This document shows, piece after piece, positions 13,310 through 25,264 of a stretch of DNA of 64,000 nt; the first letter of the stretch is position 1, and every line of letters starts with the position of its first letter. Source of the stretch: Camarhynchus parvulus (lineage: Eukaryota; Chordata; Aves; Passeriformes; Thraupidae); assembly GCF_901933205.1 (NCBI RefSeq), contig NC_044573.1:85394546-85458545 (forward strand), read 5' to 3'. The notes under the pieces were generated by a model that was not told the DNA's origin, made no database searches, and was given only the letters and a program-made list of their open reading frames with translations. The position numbers and the translations under genes are program-made.

Positions 13310-13881
13310 GAGGAACTTAATGGAGGAACCCCAGCATGACAAAGGCAGTGATTGCTCCTCTGAACTTGGCACTTCTGAGGCTGCACCTCAAATCCTGTGT
13401 TCAGTTCTGAAAAAGACATTGAGGTGCTGGAGGGATTCCAAAGAAGGGCAATAAGGCTGGTGAAGGGTTTGTAACACAAACTTGATGAGGAGCAGCTGAG
13501 GGAGCTGGGGTTGTTTAGCCTGGAGAAAAGGAGGCTCAGGGAGAACCTTATCCCTCTCCACAACTACCCGAAAGGAGGCTGTAGCTATGTGGGGATCAGT
13601 CTCTTTTTCTAGGTAAAAACTGACAGGACAAGCAGAAATGGCCTTAAGTTGTGCCAGGGGAGGTTTGAATTGGATAGTAAGGAAAATTTCTTACGTGAAA
13701 GGGGACTGTCAAGGACTTAAACAGACTTTCAAGGGAAATGATGAAGTCACCATCCCTGGTGCTATTTAAAAGATGCAGAGCTGTGAAACTAAGTGGCATA
13801 TTTTAGTGGTAGGCTTGGCAGTCCTGGGTTGAAGGCTGGACTTGATCTCAGAAGTCTTCTCCAATCTAAACTATGATTCTA
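13310..13881 (+). mobile_element. CR1 LINE fragment, pol C-terminus plus 3' UTR
   Basis: The element runs in the plus direction and ends in ACTATGATTCTA at about 13881, the usual CR1 terminal microsatellite. Upstream are recognisable CR1 pol blocks: 'gaggctgcacctcaaatcctgtgttcag', 'gaggagcagctgagggagctggggttgtttagcctggag', and 'aaaggaggctgtagc'. In one frame the last of these gives the LINE-typical peptide [13 protein letters not shown], followed by a stop. A further block, GGCCTTAAGTTGTGCCAGGG, precedes an ORF2 C-terminal remnant and 'gtcaccatccctgg'. Frame breaks are numerous, so the copy is inactive. The 88-codon minus-strand frame at 13297-13563 is antisense to this element. Confidence 0.92.
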
Positions 13882-15814
13882 ATGCCATAGCTTAACTACA
13901 GCCATCAGTGCTTTACTCTTTTCTCTCATTGGGCCATTAGTAATCCAAAAGACCCTACAGGTACCTTTGGTGCGGGGAGGGGGGGGAAGGAACAAGGGGA
14001 GTGACAAATCTGGAAACAGCTGTGAAACAAAAATATTGAGATTTCAAATTGTTTTGAGGAGAAAAGTATTCCACAGAAAAATCAATCCTTCCTTCCTTCC
14101 TTGGCTACCCTCAGAGTGACCAAGAATTTTCAGTCTAACTACCACAATCATTCTTGCAAACAAACTGTCCTCGGAAATAATAATCACCAAAAAAAATTTT
14201 TTATATAGATATAGGGAGTTTTCTTTAAGATGAATGTTTATTAAACTGTAATGAACTACTGCAGCCCAGAAAAGGACTGAAGCATGCTAATATAAAATCT
14301 AGGCAATTCAATTTAAAACATGCAAAAAACTCCCTGATTATAATGCCTATGAGTCTGTAGAGTACTTAGATTTTCATCTCTTCCCCTGACACCAAAAGGT
14401 GCATTAATGTACAATCCCAGAAGATCAGACACCTTCACTGAAGACAGTGTCTGAATAGCTAAGGTTTTGGGTGATTTACAAACAAAACAACACAGTTGGA
14501 CCCAACTTGTCTACTTTGAACATGCCTCCCACACACTGATAGCACTGAACTCAGCACAAAGCACAGTAATCACAGTCACTTTATATCTCAGTTCCATTGG
14601 GTATTTGCATAACAGCCTATTGGTTACAACACTCAGACTGTGTGGGAGGCCTGGGTCCTATTCTTGCCTCAACTCTACTATCCCCTCTGAAACACTTTTT
14701 TTTTTCATAAAAGGACTACTGCTTACCCCCTGCAGGTCACAGAGCCAGAAATTCAAGCAAGCCACAAAGAATCTGACTGCAGCCATGGGAAATTGGAGTC
14801 TCATCTTGGAGCATTTCCTCAAGAATGGAGAAGTCTAGGTTGTTTTCTTTTGACTTGGTTTGGGTTTTTTTTATTTTGGAATGTTTAAGATTTTCTTATG
14901 TACATGGATACTGAATAACAATCAAAATGTATGAAAACATTTAAATAGAGGTCCAGGGTTTGATATCCAAAATCTGTCACTCCTTTCAGAAGTCCTCTGC
15001 CACACTTAATAACCAGTAGATGCATAAATTCCCTGGCATTAATGCATCCCAACAGTGGTATATCACCACTGTACAGTATAGCTAATTTACAATACTTTAT
15101 CTTACATTGTTTTTTATAAAATGAACTATTGCTTACATCATCCCTGACCTTAGAGTACTAAAACAAAAGAGATACAAGAATAATATTTTTCACCCCAGAC
15201 AATATAAAAGCCAATAAATTTATTTAATATGGAAATCCTAGAATTTCAGTTTTTAATTATTTTTGCTTCCTAAGTTATCTTAGTGAATTTATATATCATA
15301 TCTATAACCATAAAGACTAAGTATAGAACAAAAACGAGGAAAGCAGCATAATTAGCAAATATTGTGCTTTTTTTCATCAGCATGGAAATAATTCTTCAAG
15401 GAACTATTGTGAAGAGAAAACTGTATGCAGTTCATAAATGCATTTAATGAACTCCGCCATGGATCTTATGACTAATATTATAAATATCTTTCAGGTGACC
15501 TTGACTTACCTGTATAATTCACTATTATTCATAAATTATCATAAAGCAATATTCTTGATGAGTCAGAAATTTCCTATATTAAATTTCAGGGTAAAATGTG
15601 GATCTGTAAACATTAAATCCCTACTTATTAAGCAGGTTTTTTTCTAGAGCTACAGTTTGTAAATAGTTATCTTAGAAAATCTTCAACTTTTAAGTCATGG
15701 ATTGATGTGTCTTTTTATAGTACCTTTCTTTGTACAAGAGTAGAAACATCATAAGCTTCATAAAATTAGGTACTTTTCTTCTGTTTTCTACCTTATCTGA
15801 ATCAAACAGCACTG
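13882..15814. other. Unique sequence with a G-rich patch
   Basis: A guanine-rich patch at 13973-14000 (GGGGAGGGGGGGG followed by GGGG 13 bases later) could fold as a G-quadruplex. The 123-codon plus-strand frame at 14467-14838 has no recognisable domain or splice signals. Its middle part (GCCTGGGTCCTATTCTTGCC, about 14651-14670) slightly resembles an ancient MIR element. Nothing else is identified. Confidence 0.45.
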
Positions 15815-16452
15815 AAAAGCAGCTCTCTGGAAAGGGACCTGGGGGTCCTGGTGGTCAGCAAGCTCACTGTGAGTGAGCAGCGTGCTGCTCCTGCAAAGAA
15901 AGCCATCAGGGTGTGGGGCTCACCAGCAACGAGCAGAGATTAACAAGCCATTGTGCCACTCTGCTCAGGGCTTGTCAGGCCACATCTGGAATACTGTGTT
16001 CAGTTCTGCTCCCACTATACAAAAAGACATGGACAGGCTGGAGGGGGTCCAGAGAAAGGCCACAAAGATGATCAGTGACTGGGAAGTTGTCATGTGAGGA
16101 AGGACTGAGAGAACTGGGTTTGTTCAGCCTAGGGAAGGGGAGACTTTGTCACCATGCTCCAGTACTGAAAGGGTGGCTACAAAGAAAATGGAGACTCCCT
16201 TTTTATAAAGACTCAAATAAAAAAGGTGAGGTATAGACCCAAGAGTATAATTTTTCACAAAGAGAATAATCAGCCATTGGCATAATTGGCCCAGGGAGTT
16301 GGTGTATCCTCAGTGTGGGGCACTTTTAAGATTCAGCTGGACAGGGTATTGGGCCATCTTGTCTAGACTGTGCTTTTGCCAAGAAATGTTGTACTAGATC
16401 ATTCTTGAGGTTCTCTCCAACCTGGTATTCTATGACTCTATGGTTTTATGAT
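15815..16452 (+). mobile_element. CR1 LINE fragment, pol C-terminal region to 3' end
   Basis: It starts with AGCTCTCTGGAAAGGGACCT and 'gggggtcctggtggtcagcaagctc', typical of CR1 pol just downstream of the RT active site. It continues through 'ccacatctggaatactgtgttcagttctg', 'agagaaaggccacaaagatgatc' and 'ctgggtttgttcagcctagg'. It ends in CCAACCTGGTATTCTATGAC and a degenerate ATTCTATG-type tail at about 16452. It is well diverged: stops break every frame and the middle (16200-16300) is hard to align by eye. The 74-codon frame at 15873-16097 lies wholly inside it. Confidence 0.9.
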
Positions 16453-17930
16453 GGATGTCTACAAATGAATAAATGACCAATGAAAAAGTCCAATTTTTGA
16501 TTTCTAGAATCTTGATAGAACCACAGTATTTAAAATGCAGCAAATTATCATATGTATTTGTCAAAGAGAGGATAGAAATTCTGTATACCTTTCTCCTCTT
16601 AATTTTTTTTAAAGGTAGTATTTTCAGTGTGTGCTGCTACACATTTATGAACCAATTTTACCACATCTGTCTTCCTACTGATTTCATAGTAATTTTAGGC
16701 ATAAAGACTGGCTATGCTCACCAGAAATCAGCAGAGATTCCGGGTGTTTCTGTGCTTTATTTCTACCAGAATTACAATAAAAACTTCATTCCAATGGGAT
16801 TCATTGAAAAGATGGTGGTGTTTTCCCCTTCTTCTGTACATTTACATCAAGAATTTGCAGCTAATGTGTAAGTCCCAATCTTCCCAATAAAGAAGTGTGT
16901 TAAGGAGACCTGCCCGTGTAGGTTTTTGGCTTCACATATTGCAGAAGCTATTAAATTGACAGATTAAATTTAAAAATATGATAAAAAACCTCTGATGTTA
17001 GATGGCCTTCAAGACAAATTTCACTGCCAGATATTCCTCCTACATTTAAGCTGAAGTGATTCTTAAGTGTTCTTTTATCTATTCCTTAAGATACACATTA
17101 TGCCACTTGAGTATCTTCTTGGGCAATTACTTATCCAAGATTATAAATAACTGCTATTTCTTTGAAGTGCCACCACAAGCTTTGCTATGTCTATCTCTTT
17201 CAGGTGGGAGAAAACTCATCCCATGCTAAATGGTATATTTTATGTAGATATTATTAAATGCTAAATGAAAATTTATATCAGCTTCAGTTAACCTAAAGAA
17301 GGCTGATGAAACAATTCATTCAGAATTTTACTGGGGATATATTTAAGAGGAATTTTTTCACATGACACACAATTTTATGGTGGAAATATTTTCCACGTAA
17401 TACCACTCTTTATACACACATTGTTGCACAATAAAAACCCAGAACAGAATAATTTATGAGAGAGCTCTGACAATGTCTGTTAAACATAAACTGTCTACAT
17501 GCAAACCACTCATAAAGGCAGTAAAGCTGTTTCTATTGTCAGTTGTTAGGACATGGTTTTAGCTTAAATGGAGATTTTGTCTGAATTCATACATAAATTC
17601 ATGCAGACTTAAGATTCCATTATGGAAAGAGCATAAATAATCTTATAATATTTTCAAATTTAGTAATATAAACTTTGAAATCTTTTCTACATTTCCAAGT
17701 CTTAAAAGAAACTCTGCTGATACTGATTGAAGATACAGAAAGGGATTACAAAAAAGTCTTTTTGTTTCCTAGTAAAAGAATTATGGAAAGCATTCATTCA
17801 TTCCTTTATAAGGATATTTTGTATCAGTGCTACAGAATTTCAATCTTAGATTTTTTCAATTTCATAAATCTACATCAGCAAGTGTTAAAAGATGTCATAC
17901 CATGAATATATATGTTCTACCTTGGGACCC
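16453..17930. other. Unique AT-rich sequence with a 132-codon chance frame
   Basis: The plus-strand frame at 16473-16871 is among the longest non-repeat frames of the window (132 codons). It is rich in Ile, Phe, Tyr and Lys as AT-rich sequence would give, has no recognisable motif and starts directly beside a CR1 tail. I treat it as non-coding. No repeat is recognised in the rest. Confidence 0.5.
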
Positions 17931-18808
17931 GTTTTTTTTAACACCTTGATCAGTGACACAGTGAGATCAAGTGGACCCTCAGAAAGTCTGCAGATGACAC
18001 AAAGCTGAGCAGTGCAGTTGAAAAAACTGAAGGATAGGCTTTTACTTGGAGGGACCTGGACAAGTTTGAGAATTGGGCCCATGGGAACAAGTGCAAGGTC
18101 CTCTACCTGAGTCAGGGCAGTCCCAGGCATGAGTAAAGATTGGGAGAAGAATTCATTGAGAGGACAAGGACTTGGATGTTCTTCTGGAAGAAAAGCTGGA
18201 CATTATGTGCCAATGTGTGCTTGCAGCCCAGAAGACCAAATGCATCCTGGGCTGCATCAAAAGCAGCATGCCAGGTCAATGGAAGCGATTATCCCCCTGT
18301 GCTCAGCCCTCATGCACTGTATCCAGCTCTGGGGTACCAGCAGAAGACATGAGTCTGTTAAGAGTAGGTCCAGAGGTGCTCCCAAAGACGATCAAAAGGC
18401 TGGAGCACCTCTTCTATGAACACGCTGAAAGAACTGGGTTTGTTCAGCATGGAGAGGACAATGCTCCAGGGAGACCTCACTGCACCCTTTCAGTACTGAA
18501 AGGGGGATTATAAAATAGAAGGACTTTTCACATGGACAATGATAGGAAAAGGGGGAATATTTTTAAACTAAAAGAGGAGAGACTTCAGATTAGATTACAT
18601 TAGATTAGAAATTCTTTGCTCAAAGGCACTGCAACAGGCTGCCCAGAGGAGCTGCGGATGCCCCATCTCTGGAACAGTCCAAGGCCAGGTTGGATGGGGC
18701 TTTGATCAAGCTGATATGGTTGATGGCATCCCTGTCCATGGCTGGAGGGTTGGAACTAGATATGATCTTTAAGGTCCCTTCCAAGCCATTCTGTGACGAT
18801 TCTGTTTC
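17931..18808 (+). mobile_element. CR1 LINE fragment including the RT active-site region
   Basis: This is the longest CR1 piece in the window. At 17987-18007 one frame reads S-A-D-D-T-K-L, corresponding to the FADD box of LINE reverse transcriptase with the usual Phe replaced by Ser. The two catalytic Asp codons are at 17993-17998. Downstream come 'gcaaggtcctctacctgagtcagggcag', the 'gggctgcatcaaaagcagcatg' block, 'tgctccagggagacctcactg', 'ggctgcccagaggagctgcgg' and TGATCTTTAAGGTCCCTTCC. It ends at 'ccattctgtgacgattctg'. It is 5'-truncated and carries frameshifts, so it is dead. Frames at 18129-18513 and 18620-18814 belong to it. Confidence 0.93.
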
Positions 18809-21800
18809 TACCATCTTTGTATAAATACACCGTAATTCCTCATTTCAACTCACCATACCACATTCAGGATCTGTCTCTAATGTGAATTTCTATCTGATTA
18901 GGGAAGACAGAGATATCAAGGAAATTAGCAAAATTCCTACAGTATATTAAAAGAGCCTATGCACTTTGAGGGTTAGCAGGGAATTATAATATTTATAAAT
19001 TAATAAGTCAGACCTAAAAAGGGAGTTTGGGAAGGGCTTTTTCTTGAATGAAGATAATAATTATTATTTAATAAAAAGTTGAGTGTAAAAGATGTAGTTT
19101 ATTAGTCAGGAAAAAAAAGGATCAGCTGCTCATGCTTTCAAATTCATTGGTCCCCTTTTTTTCAGAATATAAAATACTTATATAAGGATTACATGTTTTC
19201 CTTTTCTGCACTTGTGGAAAAACAAGGTGTGGTGGGTTTTTTGTCATTATCTTTCTTTTTATATCTTAAAAAGACACACAATTTTTTTCTTTGACTTCTT
19301 TTCAAGGAATCGTAAGTGCATACATTTTGAACTAACAAAGCTCCAGTCACAGGTGGAAGTTATTGACGTTGCTTGTATGAAGGACATGCTCAAGCTGTGT
19401 TACTGCCAGGTTTATAGACTTTAGCATTACAATGTTTGGATAAATGCCATCTAACACAGAGATCCTAACATAACCCAGTTATGCATTTTATCAAGATCTT
19501 TAGGTTCTTTTTTATGTAGACAGCAAGAAGAGAGATATACTAAATAAATCTAAACGCACAATTTTTAGGAAAAAACCCCCATGAATCCAGGATAAAGGAA
19601 TTTGTCATGGTGCTCTTACCTTCACATTTCATGCATTGGTAAGAGCACCATGACATCTCATTGATCTTATACTTCACACAAAAATAAACAAAAGAGGAAA
19701 AAAAAAAAGAAAAAGAAAGAAAAATAGAGGGGGAAAAAAAAGCCTGATTTTGGAGAGAATTTGAACTCCAGGAAAAAGTTAACAGCTTTGGAAGATATGC
19801 AGAGGTATATGTCCCCATGTAAGCAATGGATGTCAGTCCTCCAGGAGTAGCACACTGAAGATTTCCCCAACTTCTCAAACCTTTCTACAGCCTGACTGAG
19901 GGTTCTTCCCTCACCATGCTCCATTTTCTGATTTATATCCCTGCATACTCACTGCTCCCCATCTGCTCAGCAAAGGGTGGCTGGGTGCCCAGCAAAAGCT
20001 GTTGCCACCAGGACAGCACTATCTCAACCCCATAGGATCCACAGTGCTTCTTTCTTCACACTCTCCCTAGCAGTGAAAACATGCTAATGGCATGTACTAT
20101 TCATCACTGGCTCATGCTTGATCCATTACAGAGGGAACGCTGTCATAAGTAGGAACTTCCATATCACAACCAGGTTAATTTCCAGACCATGGATTTGACT
20201 TGTATTACAGCCAACAGTAAGTTTCCTCCCATTTCAACACGGCTTTCTTAGACAGGATGAGATTAATGAACAGGAATGGCCAACAGCTACAACCTCAAGA
20301 GATAATATTGAAAGACCCTGCAATGTTTATAAACAAAGTGCATGCCACAAATCACATTTTTCACAAATATGCATTAGTTTAAAGAAAACTAACTTTGTCT
20401 TCAGTTGTTTCTCCAATACAAGTTTTTTCACTACTCAAATAATTTATGAGCAATTTCTGCCTGCAATCAGTGTTACAACATCCTTGAACACTTGTCCTTC
20501 ACCACATACCTCCAATTCTGCCACAACTGTTGCTGAAGTTTCAGTAACATGTATGCTAGGCATGATTCCGTGGAATATTTGTGAGTAAAAACATAGCAAA
20601 AGGCAGTTCTGGAGTTCTTAATTTAAAGCTGAATTCTACTCTATGTAATAATACTTCTAAGACATATAAACATAAGAGAAATCCCTGCTATTCGTCATCA
20701 GAGATCTCAGCTGCAGAGACTGCTGACAATGTATGTATGATGTAATAGCTAGCAAGAGAGAGGCTATCAAAACCCAGAATATAGAGATGAAAATAAGCAA
20801 AAATGCTTTCAAAATTAGTCTTAAGAAATACTGAAATACACGGCTAGTCTGCCAGTGTTGAATTCATGGAAGAAACATTCTGCTCAATTTTAAGTCATTG
20901 TAATTCACTTATAAGTAGCTTCACTGCTTCCAATTGGGTATAGGAAAAAAGATAGGTTCTGAGAGAACTTAAAATGGCCCTAAAAAATCCCAGCAGAAGC
21001 TTTCCAGAATTAAAGAGAGAAAATGCAGCACAGTTCTCCTATAAAAATGACAATCATTCTTGAATCATGATTGAACAGATCAGACTCCTAAGCTTTGTTT
21101 AAAGGTACTTCAATCTAATAACATGTTAGCTCATTCTATCCTTGCTGTTACCAGCCCAGTAACATTACATTTCATTCACACCTTGAGCACAGCATCAGTC
21201 CTTCAATAGGCAAAAAACCTCTTCAGCTCCCCTCCATTCCTACTCCTTCTTCCTATTCTTCCTCCAACCAACAATACTGCCTTAATATCACAAGCAGGTT
21301 AATCAACATTTGCTTTTGTATTTGCATTACTTTATTCCACCACCATCCATGACCAATATTCCAAACATAATTTCTGCTTTGTAGACAATAGCAGAGGCTG
21401 TAACTCAACATCTGCAGGTAGCTATTTGGAGAATGAGAAGGACAAACAATATGTAAGAAAATAAGAAACAAACAAAAAAAAAACAACTCCACCCTTCTGT
21501 TATGATTCTTAACTGTCTTTGCTGATGTCAGCTCATGCTTTGCTACTTGGATTTCCAAACAGCAGCTTACATACACCTCACCAGGACATGTTTCTCTAAA
21601 TTAGAGGATTCCAGCAGTTAAAGTGGCACGATGATTTTTTAACTACAAGATGAGGTTAGTACTGCATGTTAATATAAATGTTACTCAACTAAATTTAACA
21701 TTTTCCAAATTGGTTTTGTGTGGAAAATAGTAAAGGAATAAAGCTGAGCTTTTCAGTGAATCACATGTCTTAAAGGCCTTAATATTTTATTCAGGTTTAT

Positions 21801-22797
21801 TCAGGAAAATGCATGCACAGTCGGACTTTTTAAATCTATATGATCTCTTAATCTATGATTTCTACGTAAATTAGCAACTGAGTTTTCAGACTTCTTGTTT
21901 TTTAACTTTCAAGTCTTTATCTCAAAGAACGTTACCAATCTACATTGTTGGGGAGTGAATTCCTAAGGTCATTTTAATACTGAATTCTACTTTTTGACAA
22001 TATTGAAAAAAGTGGGTTTTGTTCCATAACGCAATATTTTAGATATTCCCTTTCATGGGAATCTGAAAAACTATTACTAGAATAATAGATAACCACTTAT
22101 CTGGAATAGGCAGAATTCATTAATTCAGAAATGCAGACATTGATGAATACTGCTAATAAAGAGCCAAATCCACTGGTCTGAAAAGAAGACAAACAGAGAC
22201 ACTGGTCCATTTTCTTTTTCTGCATATAAACAGTCAGATGACATTTGGCATGTTTTGTAGAATTATAAGCCAAAAGGATAAAACTGATTTATGCAGGACA
22301 GACCTTCATTGCATTTGAGAACTCAGCAAGAATCCCCTTTTTGCTGAGAATGTTCCTTTCATAGATTAGGTGTGCAAAAAAGAAGTTACAAATCACTGCT
22401 GCATCCTCATATACAGTATTTAGGAAATGAACTTCTGTTTCAAAAGGATGTAAATGAGTGAATATTGTTTAAAAAAATCTTTTAGATCTTAATTTTACCT
22501 TAATTTCTATGCCCTCTCCTGGAAACAGAACACATTTTGTCACATAACATCAATCAGCTTGAGGATCAATATGACATTGTAACCTTGTGTCAAAGATGAA
22601 TTGGAATTTTCATCATCCATGAACTTCAAGAAGATGATGTAATATGACACAGAAACAGCCATGTACATATTAAATTTTTTTTTAATACTGCTTTCAACTA
22701 TCATATGAGAAACTTCAAATTGATAGAGAGAAATCAGTAAATTAGAAAGGAAAGAAATGCATCTTGTGATGTGTACTTATTCAATAACACTATATAC
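18809..22797. other. Unique sequence containing a perfect hairpin
   Basis: About 4 kb without a recognisable transposon. The one striking structure is the inverted repeat at 19603-19655, listed separately. Two overlapping minus-strand frames at 19540-19924 pass through an A-rich stretch (19697-19741) that encodes Phe/Ser runs, so they are artefacts. The 107-codon minus frame at 21253-21576 has no recognisable motif. Confidence 0.5.
19603..19655. repeat. Perfect inverted repeat, 18-bp arms, 17-nt loop
   Basis: The left arm TGTCATGGTGCTCTTACC (19603-19620) is the exact reverse complement of the right arm GGTAAGAGCACCATGACA (19638-19655). The 17 bases between them would form the loop. The next outer pair (T/T) does not pair, so the symmetry stops sharply. 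As RNA this would be a short, fully paired hairpin. The stem is shorter than a typical animal pre-miRNA stem (about 22 bp or more with bulges) and I do not recognise the sequence as a known miRNA. A template-switch mutation is an equally good explanation. Confidence 0.95.
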
Positions 22798-23352
22798 TGG
22801 ATTTGGCTAGGATAAAGTTAATTTTCTTTACAGAAGTCCCTGCAGCACTGTGTTTTGGATTTGTGACTAAAATAGCATTAATAGAGACATTTCCATTATT
22901 GCTGAGCTCTAGTAACACGGCATCAAGGTCTTTTCTGCCTCTCGAACAGTGCCACCAGTGAGGAGGCTGGAGCACACAAGCGAGAGAAGATGCATCCAGG
23001 ACTGGGGACCCAAACTGACCAAAGGGATATCCCAGTCCATGTGGCATCATACTCAGCATGTCAAGCTGAGAGAAGAGGAAGGAGGAAGTGGGGGATGTTT
23101 GGATTGTATTTGTCTTCCCATTTGTCACCATTAGCTGTGATGGGCCCTGCTCTGCTGGAGCTGGCTGAACACCTGCCTGACATGGGAAGCAGAGAATTAA
23201 TTCTTTGTTTTGCTTTGCTTGTGTGTGCAGCTTTTGTTTTCCCTATTAAACTGTCTTCATCTCATGAGTTTTCTATCATTTACCCTTCCAGTCCTCTTCC
23301 CTATCTACTGGGGGACATTGACCAAACAGCTGGGCAGGGTTAAACTACAACA
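22798..23352 (+). mobile_element. Endogenous retrovirus solo LTR, probably near full length
   Basis: About 555 bp in plus orientation. It begins near TGGATTTGGCTAGGATAAAG and AGTTAATTTTC and ends GGGTTAAACTACAACA. Internal landmarks I associate with a common avian LTR family are 'gcactgtgttttggatttgtg', CCAAACTGACCAAAGGGATA, GGCTGAACACCTGCCTGACA, and a polyadenylation-type signal ATTAAA at 23245-23250 followed by 'ctgtcttcatctcatgag'. No internal retroviral sequence lies on either side, so it is a solo LTR. I could not find a convincing target-site duplication at either candidate end. The frames at 22790-23419 lie inside the LTR and are not genes. A related copy is at 48086. Confidence 0.82.
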
Positions 23353-25264
23353 CAGGAAAAGATTATATTTTTCTCATGTTTTCAGCATGTACAGCTTTTC
23401 TAATGACATCAATCTTTAGAGACTTTGATATGCTTCTAAGTCTGTCCAATTTAATTTTTCATGCTGTTAAAATGATTACATAACTGACCTTAGTAATTCC
23501 CATAAAGTTACCAAGCATAAGAGGAAATACCATAAGACAAATTCTTCTATCCTAGTATACTAATAGTCTCATAATAGCCAAAAGAGGGAACTACTCATTT
23601 AAACAAAACAAATTTATTCATACTTCAGAAAAGGAGCTCCAGATACCCTTTTTAAGTACTGTGAGATATACCACACTATATAACATCTTGAAGAAGTGTT
23701 TTCTGAATAATTAATAAAAATATTTGGAAATTAAATTAACTACAAGCCAGTGTTTTGGAAACTTCTTCTTAGATAAAATGGACAACTATTGCCTACTCTT
23801 TTTACTATTCTGTTACTCTCATCATGACATTACAATCTTATTCAGAAAATACAATTTCAGAAATTATTCTAAAAATACCTGTTGTTAATTTTTTGTTATT
23901 ATTTATGAATGGGAATTCAGTTCAGGTATTTTTTTACTTTAATCTAAAACCCTTAAGCTGTGTATCAAGATGCCCTTGACATACATTATCGCTTGATATT
24001 TATGTCCATTTCTATGATTCAAAGTACTTCTTTAAAATGTTCATTATAAATTTGAAAAAGATTAATTGACATTGATTTCAGATACAGCTTTTTAGTTTAA
24101 TTCCACTAATCCTTAGTAAGTATGTAAGTTTTCACAAATCTTATGATTTATTAAGCAAATTGCACATGTACTAATTTTTAAAAAGAAAGGTGCAAATAGG
24201 CTTCATATAAAATAGTATCTGTTGGACTGAACATGTTTTTCTCCTCTTTCTCTTTTCTCTTTCATTTAGAACAACAAATGATAAAATACTGGAAAATTCA
24301 TGGAAAAGAGGTAGAAAATCCAGTACCATTGTGTAAATCTGTAAATAATAGGGATATCTATTCAGAGTTTACAGCAAGAAGACTATCATACCATCTCCTT
24401 TTCCAAACCCAAATGTCAAGTGCAAAAGCTCTTTAATTTTGGCCTTCTAGAAAAGACTTATGGCTCCAAATAGGTGAATTATTAAAAATGCCTAACTTCT
24501 TTAAACTGGGCTGTAGTGTGGTTTGCTATGCTAGCTTCTTAAGAAAGGCTGCCATCTTTGCTAGTTTTTTTTAGTTTAGCTAAGAAATCAAGATGGAAAT
24601 CATGGTTACCTTTACATGTTTATCTTACGTGTAAACATAGCATTATAGCAAGGTCAAACAGCCCATACATGACTGACTAACCACTTAAATTATAGCCATA
24701 ACAGCTAAAATAACTAATTTAAAACTGTACTTTATCAAATCTCTAATGCAGCAGAAAAAAAGGAGTCTGCAAAGATGAAGATGGAAGACCTGTGGCAGAA
24801 TTATTAAAAAAGCCCTTTCATTTTTTTTTTTACTGTTGTACAACCGTAAAAGATGTTCGAACAGAAACTTGTGTAAATAGCCTGCCAAAAAAATTAAAAA
24901 GCTCTGTGTATTTTGTAGAAAATGTAATAGGTACCAGAATTTCTGTGGAAGTGTAACAGACACTGGATGAGATGCGGGTTGCATAGTCAGCTAGGGTCTA
25001 GGGCAGACGCAACATACAAATTTCCAAGAATTCCCTGCTTAGTTCTCTTTTTGCAAATAGGAAGAGAGTCTTACATCTATCTGTCAGTGCTCTGTCCAGT
25101 CATCTCCATACCTTTCATTTGGATAATTCAGGTTTTTGCGACTCTAGCTAAGCACAGTGGAAAAGTCCAGGTAAACACCTTTTCTCCTTCCCCTTTCATT
25201 CAATTGTTTTTGTTTTGTTTTGCTTAATGAGTTTCTGTTTCCAGACTCACAAAAAGAAAAAAAA
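23353..25264. other. Unique AT-rich sequence with one strong acceptor-like tract
   Basis: At 24234-24269 a pyrimidine-rich tract (TTTTTCTCCTCTTTCTCTTT and onward) ends in TTTAG, a strong consensus 3' splice acceptor. The frame after it stays open to 24436. No donor-flanked exon could be paired with it. The 99-codon minus frame at 24685-24984 shows no motif. No transposon is recognised. Confidence 0.45.

Noticed and set aside
14467..14838. 123-codon plus-strand frame, and a MIR-like word at about 14651-14690
   Set aside because: No recognisable protein features. The similarity to the MIR core (GCCTGGGTCCTATTCTTGCC) is too short and lacks the conserved tRNA-like and 3' parts.
16473..16871. 132-codon plus-strand frame
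   Set aside because: Phe/Ile/Lys/Tyr-rich composition as expected from AT-rich DNA, no motif and no neighbouring exon signals.
22790..23419. Several overlapping frames of 60-117 codons
   Set aside because: They lie within a solo LTR, where no coding sequence is expected.
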